Assembly: GCA_013433145.1 (NCBI GenBank)
Contig: CM024175.1
Coordinates: 5,936,516-6,000,515 of the forward strand
From: Ascaris suum
Lineage: Eukaryota > Nematoda > Chromadorea > Rhabditida > Ascarididae
DNA: 64,000 bases
Direction: 5' to 3'
The translations under genes were made by a program, and so were the position numbers. How positions within the stretch are numbered: position 1 is the first letter of the stretch; each line of letters starts with the position of its first letter. This document shows positions 18,882-33,004 of this stretch, one piece after another. The notes below the pieces were generated by a model. It ran no database searches. It was not told the origin of the DNA and was given only the letters and a program-made list of their open reading frames with translations.

Positions 18882-19157
18882 TGCGATGATCTCGCTGATT
18901 TGTTGCTCACATTTATTAACTATTTAGTCTCAAAGTTTGATCTCTCAAAAATATTAAAAAAACATTTCGAAAGACGCGCAATCTGTTCTGGTGCATCTTG
19001 AACATGCTCCAAATATTTCTTAGCCTGTTCATGGTTCGCCTATTTGAACACTTGCCAGCATTTTCAAGTCTAATGTGTAGTTGTTTTGAAAACATCCCAG
19101 ACAGGCAATTCTCAGCGCACACTGCTCTCAGGCGTGAACTGAACTGCTAACCACTAA

Positions 19158-20147
19158 TTAAAGAAGGTGGCAAAAATAACATGAATTAAATTCGTGACAA
19201 CCTGGATGTGAGCGTGACGTGAGTTTCAAGATTTTGTGGACTTCTTTTGAAGGCCCATCTTGATCTGTAGCTTCTATCTGAAGGTCATTTTCGACAGCCG
19301 CATCTTTGAGGATCGTAAAATCCTCGGAAAAACCAAGCCTGCTAGACTGCAGAGCTGTAGTCATTGCTTCAGGCGAAATCCGCCTGGAGGATTTTGCTGG
19401 TCTCATTTCATCAGTCTGTTCCATTTGCCCCAACCATTTCCTTACTCCAGCTTGGAAACTTTTCTCGCCCACTGATATTGCATTCTGTCTCCTGTTGTGC
19501 AACTGAGGACTGTCTCCAGATACTTCAAGCAACTTTTCTTCTACTACTGAGCTTTCATCGCGACGAGCTGAGCTGCTTAAGTCATTATTTAGGCTTGATG
19601 TTCCTTCACCTAGTTGATCATCACCATCACCACTGCCTTCACAGTTTACGTAAGTCGTTCGCGAAGATGATGGCATTGAATGCTGTTTGCAATCTGACAT
19701 CACCACATTATGATCTCTTGCTGTAGCTTCCACTTTTTCTAATCGCAGAGGGTTCAGAAACAATTCGGTATCTTCGGTTTCTTTACCGACCTTCTCGTCG
19801 TCCACGTTTGCTCGTATCGAACATGAGCATTGATCTTGCCTAAGAATCGGATAAATTGAATGCGTTTGACGCTTTGATCGTTTCCTGCTTTCGAGGTGTT
19901 CTATCACCTCACGGGGTGATATCTCATTTCGAAATTCTAGTGGGGTTAGTTTGCTTTCCGACTGTCTAAGTACAGAAGAGGTCGACCTTCGCCAAGTCCA
20001 CTCATCGGGTTCCGTGGATGGTTTTCCGATGTTGCTCCAAGAACCCTTCGACGTATTTTGGGTTGCCTGAAGGTAAACAGCAGGAATTGTACTATGGTAT
20101 ATTAAAAACAGCATCGAAACCAAGACAAAAACTAAATACTCTCTCAT
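19158..20147 (-). CDS. Secreted acidic/serine-rich precursor with a furin-type site
   Basis: A single open exon of 329 codons, by far the longest uninterrupted frame here. I chose the ATG at 20147 because an acceptor-like TTTCACAG lies about 20 nt upstream (possible trans-splice site) and because it begins a good signal peptide (MREYLVFVLVSMLFLIYH). An in-frame ATG at 20243 would bury that peptide under 32 extra residues. Residues 88-93 read RKRSKR before Gln, a strong proprotein-convertase site, followed by a short Cys-containing peptide (DQCSCS). The rest is rich in Ser, Glu and Asp with no visible fold; SGDGDDQ and a Ser run lie mid-protein, and two Cys close the C-terminus. No family recognised. 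It could be a propeptide or a disordered surface protein. A donor-like CCAG|GTTGTC near the end leaves open a further exon. Confidence 0.6.
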   Translation of the reverse strand: MREYLVFVLVSMLFLIYHSTIPAVYLQATQNTSKGSWSNIGKPSTEPDEWTWRRSTSSVLRQSESKLTPLEFRNEISPREVIEHLESRKRSKRQTHSIYPILRQDQCSCSIRANVDDEKVGKETEDTELFLNPLRLEKVEATARDHNVVMSDCKQHSMPSSSRTTYVNCEGSGDGDDQLGEGTSSLNNDLSSSARRDESSVVEEKLLEVSGDSPQLHNRRQNAISVGEKSFQAGVRKWLGQMEQTDEMRPAKSSRRISPEAMTTALQSSRLGFSEDFTILKDAAVENDLQIEATDQDGPSKEVHKILKLTSRSHPGCHEFNSCYFCHLL

Positions 20148-20417
20148 TGTGGTCAGTCGTTCGAGGTCTGTGAAAGTTGCCACGATGAAAAGATTACCTA
20201 GTTTTAAAGACTCTGAAACGAGGCCATCCTTTCGATAGAGCATAGTAAAGGCACAGCGGATCGGGCTCTCTTGTTTGGCTAGAGGAGCGCATATATTTCG
20301 GGTTTTCGAGTAGTGGAAAATGAGCAGATATCAGTGAGGGATAGAGTAAAAGTGCAAGATTTGAAGGATTTGTCACTCTCGTTTAATGTTTTGGCTTTAG
20401 ATGCACTTATTTTTCAG

Positions 20418-21199
20418 GAAACCTCAAAACGCTTTAAAAAAACCTTATCAACCAGAATGCTGTTAATTGATGCATTCGAATCCACCATCACATCAGCATT
20501 TTTTACTGCATTAGGCATAGGAGACTTTTCGCGGTCCAGTTCACCTCGATTATTCAGGCGAATCGCTGATTTTATCGAAGCATCTGCAAAGTGAGTTTAT
20601 CACAAGTATCATTTGGCTTTGTAAACTTTTTGCGTCACCATTAAAGCTCAGAAAAGTTAGAAAATCAACCTAGAATTGAGTAAAATGAGATGAAGTGTTC
20701 TCCAGCTAGAAAAAAATTGAACATGCAAATACATCTGCACCGAGCAACGATACTGGTGATGACGTTGCGCACAGTTGGTGAGGAGCTGGCTGGTGTTCAA
20801 AAAAAATATGGAGAAAATAGTTTCGCACAGGACAGAACATTCTCTAGCCTCTGATGAGAGCCTAACGTTACTTAAAAATTGAGAAAACGCATAATAATTA
20901 CTTTACTTATAAACTGAGCACTTGCCGGATGTGTTCTCATAAGAGATCCTTTGAAATTCATTCAGTCGAGAGTGTAAGACACGTTTCGACGTTGGAATAG
21001 CCGAATGCTCGTAAGGACAACGAGGACACGAGAAAAGCAAATTGCAAACATCTCGGCGAATGGTGCAGATGAACTCATAGCTGAAAGCACAGATAGCTAC
21101 AAAAACTTTCGCTCGCCCGATTTATTTAAACGAGTGCGGCGTGCTAACAAGGCGCTCAAGTTTCTATTCGCTCTGTTGAGTAAAACACTACGAGATTAA
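20418..21199 (+). CDS. Unrecognised gene, two exons with a repeated SP.LF.R motif
   Basis: Exon 20418-20590 has a textbook acceptor (CTTATTTTTCAG) and a GTGAGT donor. It encodes 57 codons including DFSRSSSPRLFRRIADF. Exon 21001-21199 joins in phase (AA + C) and ends in TAA; it carries NFRSPDLFKRVRRANKAL, which echoes the first exon. The second acceptor (GGAATAG) is weak, and the ATG at 21005 could instead be an initiator. The protein is basic with hydrophobic helices (LKFLFALL). The N-terminal exon was not found. Function unknown; the internal motif repetition is the only structural clue. Confidence 0.42.
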
Positions 21200-22890
21200 A
21201 TACTAATGCTTCATGCCGGGGAACGTTTTGATGCTTCATTGAGATCTGTTGTTTTCTAGAAAAGCATTCGTTCGGTGAAATGCGATATCATGTCTACGTC
21301 TCGGGATCGACAAGATTCTGAAGGGAGTAATGCGAGAGTAAAGAAACACCAGAAATGCCTAGGGAGTACCCATTTAGTCAGTGGGAGTTCAAAATGCCTA
21401 CATGCCGACTATATGAGCGTTTATTTCCATTTGGGGCACCTCACACCCAGCAAAATATTCTCCGCAAAATATGCATTGCATGTTTTTCTCAAGTATTCCT
21501 GCATATTGTTGACGCCAAAGCGTCTATTAAATGGCTCCTCTTTCAATGAAAAAAATTTTTTTCGTAGAAGTGGCTAACACAATGCTCATGATGGATGAAA
21601 TGATGGGCATGCTGCCGCCTGGTCAGAGAAGCAAGTAGACAGCAAGTAGACAGGCACCACATGTGCTTTTACGGCTCCACCCATCCAGACCAAAGAGCTC
21701 CACCAATATCAAATAAACCCTCGCAATAGAGAAAACATCTTTTAAATTAATTGAAAGAATAGTCCAAATCTCTCATAAACCATTTCTTTCATTGCATTCG
21801 TGCAAATTTATGCTTGCAAAGCACGCTACGGCAATATCATGTGTATGGTTGTATTACGTGAGTGCCCATCCATCCGAGAGTACTCTCACTTCGAGTATCA
21901 ATGAAGCTAAGGCCACGAAATTCGGCGGTTGCAATGGGCATCGCAGATAATATTGGAATCTTGATCGAAATATTCATATACTAGAATGTGAACATCGCTG
22001 TAAAAATCATAGAGAATTTTAACACCATTATAGATGGAAGGTATAACGTGTAAAAGATAGCTTCGGAATTTGACACATTAGTTTATTAAAATTGTGGCCA
22101 AAGAAAAACAGGATACCACAAGTTTTTCAAACATCTCGACGATAAATGGTATATTGAGGCGAATGCCCCCCTTCCCAATTTCTGCTCCTGTTGTTCGCAC
22201 AACGACAGTAGGAAGTTTTATGTGCGCTAGGTTCTCTATGTATATTGTAACGAATATATCAAAAAAATTTTGTTCCAGTTCGCAGTGAATTTTTGTTAGT
22301 ATAAATGAATCCTGTTTATTTAGCCGTTTCAAGATCTCATCGATAAAATCGAACCCCCTATCCCCCAGAAACATCAGAAAACCTCATTTGAGTATATTAT
22401 TTATTTCTCACTGACATTTCGATTCTACTTTTCTTTACTTGTATAACATACGTTGAAATCTATAATGCTGCAATATTTGAGCTCTTATATTCTCCATTCG
22501 TCCTTCTCATTACACCTTTTGAAATATTCTTAGCAAAGGGGACATTATTCTATTTCGTTTTGTGCTGCATATATGCAAGCATTTCTGTAAATTCTTATCG
22601 AGCCTTTCTCTATGTGATCTTTTATACGAATAAATCGTCTGAAACCAAAGTAAAACTTCTCAGCGGTAAAGCTGCAATGGCACCGACAGTAGCAAAAAAC
22701 TCTGATATTTTCAAAAGCTTCATAACGCCTTTTTCCGACCTCGTCCTAAGCGAAAGCACTTCTTAGGCGGAATCTGCCAATAACAGTTGAATTTCTTAAT
22801 CAGTTGTCATTTTCGGCACTCATTTACCCTAAACGTCGCTAATGAAGTTGTATGTCAACGTTAAGAATCTTTCGCATGTAGGCGTGTAGA
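21200..22890. other. No convincing gene; one unassigned minus-strand frame
   Basis: A 98-codon minus frame at 22374-22078 looks moderately coding (FDIFVTIYIENL, then GAEIGKGGIRLNIPF) and ends in a stop. It has no clear acceptor and no family match. Nothing else stands out in this interval. Confidence 0.3.
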
Positions 22891-23608
22891 TTATTTGCAA
22901 GGCAAAAAAGGGCCTTCAACAGAGGCTGTTTTTTTTTGAAAATATCCAATGGTGACGCGAGCATCCAACTTTGCAAATTTTCTTTGAACCCATTCTAGAT
23001 TGAAATAAGCGAATAAACCAACAGACCCAATCATCATGCAAGGTGAAAACGAAGGCAAAATCACATAAGTAGCATCGTGAATGAGCTGAAGATGTTTTGA
23101 ATAACTGGGGAAAGAATCCAATTTCAAAGTGGTAACCTTTATTTCTCAAAGTAAGAAAATCTCCGGACATGCAAGTCCGAAGGGATGAGGTAACCTCTGC
23201 CACAAATTGCTTTATACTCTCACAAAGCCTATGTTCTAAAAAATTATTTTCTTTCCTATTGACGGAAGAGACTATACAATAGCGAAAGCGATGGAAGTAC
23301 TCGAGGGTTTCTCCCTAACAATGATGCACTAGAAGAAAGTCCGCTTATACACAGTCCTGATCATTTTCGCTTACCTTTGTAAGAGAATAACACCATCAGT
23401 CGTCTGTTTGCTATAAGGAAGTTGGAAAGGCGGATTGTATGTCTGATGGATGCGAGGCAACGTTATGTTCGGATAAAGTTGATGAAGGCGTCCAAGGTAG
23501 CGCTCATATGGTTGATAATAGGCCAGAAGGTATTTGTAATAAGAACTGTCGCTGTCAGTCAAATCTGAAGAGAATTTAAATAACTTCCTAGCGGTCCTTT
23601 CTGCTACA
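22891..23608 (-). CDS. Unrecognised spliced gene, Tyr-rich with one hydrophobic helix
   Basis: Exon 23564-23375 has an excellent acceptor (ATTCTCTTCAG) and donor (AAAG|GTAAGC). It encodes 62 Tyr-rich codons (YYKYLLAYYQPYERYLGR). It joins in phase (AG + T makes Ser) to exon 23104-22891, whose acceptor is TTTCCCCAG. That exon contains a likely membrane segment (PCMMIGSVGLFAYFNL) and ends in TAA. Upstream, a frame ending at 23608 (HIAENPYVIEGPHCKETD, then DAQKAIAE) can be spliced on through a 43 bp intron (donor AAT|GTAGCA). Its 5' limit, near 23750, is unclear. I know of no family with this combination. Confidence 0.43.
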
Positions 23609-23749
23609 TTCAGCGATGGCTTTTTGTGCGTCTCTTTTAGATGCGAAGTCGTTTAGAGTATCCGTTTCCTTACAATGTGGGCCCTCTATGACGTAGGGAT
23701 TTTCTGCGATGTGTCGTCCATTCCTCAAAAAAACTTCATTTTAAGCATT

Positions 23750-26528
23750 TGAACTGCTATTGTGTTTCACTTGAAGTGAGGATAGGCACGTTTTGAATGC
23801 GGTTTCATCGAAATGCTCTAAATGAAAGGTTGAAAGTGGAAAGATAGTAGTGGGTTTCTCCTTAGCAACATGTTTATGATAATATAGCCGATAATATCCA
23901 AAACACATTAATTTTTTTTATTTAACTCACTTCCTCATATGCTACACTATACATCCGTCACGCCAATAAACGTGGTATTTGATGTTTGTGATAGCGGTTC
24001 CTGAGAGGACATTCAATGAAACATAATTTTGCAGTCTCATGTTGGCGCCTCCAACTCTGACGGTAATTTCACTCAGTCTTGCAACGGTCCATCAACTTTG
24101 CGTTCAGAGTTACTCCATACACTCTGCATGTTTGTTCCAAATCAGGTTTATCTGCTCATATTTCTGTATATCCCTGACGTTCAGTAAAGCGCTTGAAAAA
24201 TCTGCTGACATAAATCGCTCCATATATCGCCATATCGCTCGCAATGAGCTGTTTGTTGACGCCGACGTCGATTAGCACAGTTGCTATAAAAGGCTTCTAT
24301 CTAAAAGAAAAAAGCACGTTCTAATGACGCAGCAACTTTCTGCAGCCTTGGCAGCTGTATGTCCAAATGAAATCGACAACCCGGATATTACGGACGAAAA
24401 TACACACACCGCTTACACGTCAAGCTCGCAAACAGACAAATTGTCCAATTGGGTGGAAGCAAATAAAATCCACAAATGGATCTGATGGCAGGCGCAGTAC
24501 ACAGCCACGAAGATTTTTTGTGCAGGCATGATATCGGAAAGAAAGCTCTCAATATTGCGCCTGTCATGGGCATTCGCCAAGTATTGCTCTTTCCACGCAA
24601 CTTGTTCACTGCGAATGCGAGCGGAAATATAAATGGAAGCTCTGCTCACCATAAAACGCAGCCTATAATTGAATAACCAACAAAATGTGCTCTCTGCCAC
24701 ATGTAAACTGCGCCATGTACATTTGCTTTTCTCCTCGTATTTGATAAACGATTCGCACTTCTCGTACTCAGTCCAGCAATACCAACCAATGAAAGCACCT
24801 GGTACCATTATGCGGATGAAGGTGAAGGCACTAAGCGGATTGATTTCAACCATTCACGTATGTGACGGTAAAATGTGGCCAAAAATATTTGATGTGGAAT
24901 TAATTTTGCATATAAAGAGTACGAGGAAAATAATAGCACAGTCTGAAAGGTCGTCTGAATAGAGCACTAGAAGGGTGGAGGAGGGAGGAAAATGAGGAAA
25001 AGCTTTAGCTGCATCGCAGGTCTACAGATGTTTCGCCTTTCTGCTGCTTACTTTAACCTCTGAAACTGGATTTTTCTATTTTTTTTTTGCACTAAAGTAA
25101 CACTTCCGATATATCTTATGTCAAATCGTGCTTTCGCCCGCCGCTTTAGTTAGCGACGGCGTGCACAACACATCAAATAATGTAACAATCGGTGTGAGAT
25201 CTGTGCATATACGCGTTCCCCCACCTGTCGTACCTAAATGACGTTTGCTTGGTCGATCTGACAGTAGATCGGCCGCTAAATGAACCCCAACATTCAATTA
25301 CAGCTCATGTGGTCGTCCGCTTAATCAACAGTCACGACAACAAAATTAATACACTCTGAATAGAATTTACTCGGCCTCTTCCTCGTTTGGCTGGCGATTC
25401 TGCTGACTCATAATATTTCTATTTTCGTGCAATTATTCTATTTGGCTGAATAAATGCGTGTTCTGATATATGTGTGGACACGTGGCGAATTTTTGCTGAT
25501 TCCCATCTTAGCTTCCGTCGTTTTTCAGGGACTCTTCCTCTCCCTTTCCCCTCCCTCAGTCCGTTTAAAAATTCGAATAAACTTTTAATGCATTACAGGG
25601 TAATCTCAGCTCGAGTTTTCGCTCATTACCTATGAACACATTTTCATGAATGCACCCATAAAACCTATTGTGCAATTAGTGCAACGCTTCAAAGCGAATG
25701 GCGTCTCCATCGAACGCATGTGCACAATTTTCACTCCGAACTAAAACGCGAGATTGTTGACATTAAGCCATAGTGTACTCTGCAACCTGCTTGCTTCCAC
25801 CTCATCGAAACAAGATGAAAGGTGTTATAACTTGAGTAGAAGAGAATATGAAAGCAGTGCAAATGAGATCTCACATAACGTCAATGGCCTTCTATGGTGA
25901 TATACCATTGCTGCTTATCCTCTCTTATGAAGATATTAGCAGCTGTAATCGATGTACATGTCACTTCAATCAATAGCGATTATAAGTAACCGCATCGAAG
26001 CATTAGAAAGCTAACTAAGCAGCATAAGCAAAGAGTCGTGGTGTCGAATTCATTTGCGATCTTTTCTTTAAATAAACATTTTTAGCGCCGAAGCTGCTGT
26101 AAGTAAATTAATGAGTTGTTTCGTGAAAGCTTCCTAGGAGACTGCAAAATTTGTCGTTTTAGCTGCTGAAAATTTGCCGACATAATTTGCAACTAAATAC
26201 GGGTAATATTTTACTGCGATTTTTGAGAGTGCTGACGACAATTTTGACCAGTACAAAATTCTTAGGCTGAAAATGATGGCAACTTTGGCAAGCAATATTC
26301 CCAAAGTCGCCGGGCTAAAAAACAAAGGCGATCATAGAATATTACAACGCGACTGAAAATTCATCTCAATCAATTCGTTGTCAAGTTGGCAATTATCGTA
26401 TAGAATGGAAGCGAACATCAAGGTGATTCGCATAAAGCGATGTAAACCTTTATCTCGAGGATCAGTTTGATATCGACGCCTCATTTCACGCTCACAAAAA
26501 AAAACAGGAAGCGAACAACAGTATTATA
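23750..26528. other. Intergenic, with unassigned coding-looking fragments
   Basis: On the minus strand, 24081-23960 contains a frame reading SEITVRVGGANMRLQNY and ending YWRDGCIV, without clear splice sites. Its compactness suggests a dispersed repeat or a relic. A 146-codon minus frame (24853-24413) is rich in Cys and Trp (GWYCWTEYEKC) and may be an exon, but its ends are undefined. The sequence from 24960 to 26130 shows nothing supportable. Confidence 0.3.
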
Positions 26529-28511
26529 TCACTGCATATCTGGTGTGTCGATTGAGTTCCAAATTTCAACGGCCTCCTCATCGACTTCTTTGGGATACTT
26601 TTCTCTAATCGTATTCAACTTCCTTTCATATTCGTTGAATTTGACGTCCATATCCTGTTCGAAGTTTACCACCTCTATTAATTCCTCTTTCGCCTTTGCT
26701 GTAGCATTCGATTCTTTTATTCGCTTCATCAATACCTCATATCTTGTGTTCCAATAATCCGCTTCATCAACCAGGAACTTACGAAATGCATCCTGTAATA
26801 CTGCTATCCAAACTAGTGAAACGCAGGAAACGCCTTGCCAGCACACTTCATCGATATCGAAGCTGAGAGTGACTCGAAAAAGAAAACACTCAACTTAATA
26901 AATATTGCAGCAGATTCTTTATTTGCAGTCAAAACCGATGTCAATGAATACAATCCTGCAAGGGAACCTTTTGCGTTAAGCCGGAAAAACCATTAAAACT
27001 TCCACTGCTCCTCATCAAATTATGCTTGCCGACACACATACACCTCGCATACTGATTACTTTGCCCCATGCATCTTTTCATCATTTAAACCATGATGTGT
27101 GCGCATCCTCCCTCTTCTTCCCTTCTTGCCATCCTCTTCCACCACCCACTTGACGGCAGATGACTAAATTTACGCTTATTCAATGCAGAACTTATGGAGG
27201 ACGCGTCAAACACACATCGCTTAGAGATTACTCAGAATAATGATCGAAATGATAGGAAAAGACCGAAAAGTGAGAAAAATATGCCGTAGAGGGGCCCCAT
27301 AATTTATCTTGTTGCACGCCTAGCGTCATTTGTGTTCGTGTGTTCATACTGCCAACGGATGTTTTTAAATGGTACTCGCAGAATACCACAATCGGTTGGC
27401 GATTTCAATAAGAGACTATCATTGAGGCGCGAGCTATTTTCACTTTTTCTCAATGTGACAGGCCCGTCGGGAACTATTGAAATTGCATGCCACACTGCAC
27501 GTCATACATGTTAAAATGCTCTGCAGGAAAGAGAACGCAACCCTACCTGCAGTCGCCGTTTCAATGAAAATGAAATTCAGCAGCAGAATAGTTAGTTTGA
27601 ACGGGGGGATAATGTTGCAAAAGTGCACGCGAAGCCCGCTATTCGACCCTGAGTGGTGGCATACTTGACAACCGTTCAAGTTTTCTACACTACTGCTGAC
27701 CAACATTATGCTGCGTTATGGAGAGTACGGTGGCCGCGGAAAATTTGCACCGCTGTGATAAATCTGTTCACTGGTACGCCATGAAACTGCTCTTATGTTG
27801 AAAATCCCCGAGTGTTCAACTCATAGATGTGGAGGAGGGAAGAACTATATCGTAATACAGTGGACTTACGCCGCTTCACCTCCCTGTAATAGCCCACCTT
27901 TCCTCCTAAGTCAGCTCCTCTACTCCTTCATAATTTCCTCTTGTTTCGATAACCGACCGTTGAATTATTCACAAAACTTGAAATATGACACCCTTTCACA
28001 AGCAAAACTTTCGCACACCGACTTTACAAATTGCTAAAGCTCTAGGAAACAACTCGTGCTCCAATGAATCCTTCCTTTCCAGAAAGGCACTTTATAACCC
28101 TCGCAAATTTATAAGCCGTGACCTCTACTAACGATCGTTCAGTACGTTTTCAATGTGAAGTAGCACAATGCCGGCCACTTCCTCTGTCGGCAAGGGAATT
28201 TTATAGTTTTCACCTTTTAAAGGTGCATTGAAGGGGCGTTCTGATATTGTTGAGGGTGCAACAGCACTTACCTCAGTTTCACTTCCTTGCTTTATTGCCC
28301 ACTGCTGCAGCTTATCGTTGAGCTCCTCCTTCGTTAGATTCATCCCGCCGCTATATATTTCAATAAACTCTCCTTTCATAGCACTTGCTGCATTTTGAAA
28401 CAACCGACATATAAATGGGTTTGCGATTCCGGTCGTCCATTCAGTGCCACATAGGCAATTCGCAGTCAATGCAGTTGACAGCAAAAATAGAGCACTGCTG
28501 ATGTACTTCAT
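26529..28511 (-). CDS. SXP/RAL-2 family (DUF148) secreted protein, gene 1
   Basis: Two minus-strand exons, 28511-28272 and 26792-26529, join at phase 0 to give 167 residues. The first begins at an ATG with a signal peptide (MKYISSALFLLSTALTANCL). It carries the family signature near residues 46-80: EFIEIYSGGMNLTKEEL, then QQWAIKQGSE. The donor is GAG|GTAAGT. The second, after a TATTACAG acceptor, has the helical second half (DAFRKFLVDEADYW, AKAKEELIEVV, KFNEYERKL) and a charged tail. The length fits this nematode-restricted family of small helical secreted proteins. Some members are immunodominant antigens or bind divalent cations (Ani s 5-type domain); the true role is unsettled. It faces the second family member at 30542, with 2 kb between the start codons. 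Confidence 0.85.
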
Positions 28512-30541
28512 GTGAAATTACGGTCCACAAGGTTTTCGACAATACGACTCAGCGTTGGCTGCCCTCTGCGTCGATGTTTAGTGGATAAATCAGAGCAAAA
28601 TCCTACCACTCGACGTATCTACCTCATCAAGCAGTCGCTGTGGTATTTTTCACTGGCTCGGTATATCCGGTTTTAATGCAGGAAGTGATGTAATGATAGA
28701 GCGAATCTGCGATTTAATTTGATCCTGCAGTTTTATTCTTGCATTCACAATCACGCGTTCACCGTTATTGTTTAGGAAAGGGCACTTCGTCCCTGCTCAC
28801 GCTGAATGATAGTTAGGCAGTTACGACGCGATAACTGAATATAAAGTTAAAATAAATGTTGCAAAAGCCTTCGTTCGCCAAAACTAAGTGAAAGGAAAGC
28901 AGACGATCGTTATATTTTAACAGTAACGATTCTACTGTCAAGACAGATAATGATTCCCACGATCCAACAGAGATTCGAATTCATTTTTTATTCTCCAAGT
29001 CGATCGGACAAGGAAACCCCATATCTGCGGCTTCTTTCAATGACTACAGGAAGGTGATAAAAATCGAGGGTGCGTCCAAGATAAACCTAAAGACATCTAA
29101 AAGAGAAGTCGTAAAGCCATTGAAGAGTCTTGGCTGATAATCTAAAACGCACGATAACTCTTATTGCTCCGTTGTTTGATTTTTGAACTCCAGTGATCAA
29201 AGAAGTCGAACATTATAATCCCCAACTATAAAGCAAGGGTTCAGTGCTGTATCTCCTCCCCCCCCCCCCCCCCACTCCACTTCCTCCTCCTTCGTATTCC
29301 TCGCTTGGTAGACCTCTGGATTGCTCACACGCGTTCACCTGGTTGGAGGCAATTAAATTGCAGATCACCTAAAAAAGGCCGTCTTTACAGAGAGAGTTTG
29401 GATATTTTGAATACGTCGTCTTCAAGTTCAAAAAGTCAACATGCTCGGTCGTCTTGCAACGTTGCTGTTTGAATTCACTCAGAAGCGAATTATCCTTGCG
29501 TTGCTTTTCGTCGTAGCCATCATATTCCTAATACGTGCACCAGTTTTGTTTCTCCGTTTTTTTTTTTGAAAACTCCCCAAAATCCAAGGAATTCTAGTCG
29601 GGCAGGTTGAGCCGAGAAATGAAAGGTACCCGTACGATTGACACTGAGTCAACAAAATCGAAAACTCTCAACCAATATTCCCCTCCATTGAACGAGCGCA
29701 TTGTGGAAATGGAACCTAAGAATAACATCGGCCTTCCGTCTCGAAACATAGAAAAGAAAAGACAGTATTCACCATTTGTTGGTGCTGACTCATCATGCAA
29801 CATTCAGCTTATAAATATCGCCAATAAAAAGATTGGGAAATTTCATCCAAATTTTTATTGCGGCGGAATTATTGTCTTTCGAAGGAAAAACTTCAGCGTT
29901 GATGGTGAAGCGTTATTAATTCAAGCGCAAAATATATAATTACAAACTCGCCTACTTCAATAGGCATTCGATTTTGCGTGGGTTTCTTAAATGGCATCTT
30001 TTGTAAACTGTCGTCGTGACACATCGATATATTTTCATATAACGCCCCCCTCGAAAGGCTCTTGTTTATATAAGTGAAAGTCAAAACTATTATCGTTAAA
30101 TGCTCCTTTTTGAGAGGCATCTCATTTCAAATGTTTTGCGCTTATCACGAACGCTTACGTTAGGCCTCATTAATCGTACAATTATTGAGGAAATCTCATC
30201 TCTATGGTATGCATCTAGAATGGTATTGTAAGAACAAAATCCGCTCGCTGGCGCAATGCAAACTCAATTCTTAAACGATCGCAGATCTTTAAGACCATCA
30301 AACCATAAATCATGAATTCATGAATCGGAAACTAATCCGGAAAAGAAAGAAGATATCTTCAGGAAAGGGTATGAAATGCTTCTGCTACTCCGCTTGCATA
30401 CTCTTTTTAGGATGGAATAGGAAACAGAATATCTAGTATACATATTGTATTTTGCAATACAGAACTTGCCTTGTTCGATGTCACCTAATCGTTGATTTTG
30501 TGTGTTAAATGCTTCAGATATTTTGTCGGGATTCAACAAAA
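28512..30541. other. Region between two divergent SXP/RAL-2 genes, possible shared upstream DNA
   Basis: It holds a C16 tract (29258-29273). A 42-codon plus frame at 29441-29569 looks like a signal anchor (KRIILALLFVVAIIFLI) and stops in a T11 run. A 110-codon plus frame follows at 29607-29939. A one-base change in the T run alone would not join the two, since a TAG intervenes. This may be a decayed type II membrane protein gene. No TATA-type or other regulatory motif is secure. Confidence 0.35.
29258..29273. repeat. C16 homopolymer
   Basis: Sixteen consecutive C on the plus strand, within the spacer between the divergent SXP/RAL-2 genes. Confidence 0.95.
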
Positions 30542-33004
<2,463 letters not shown>

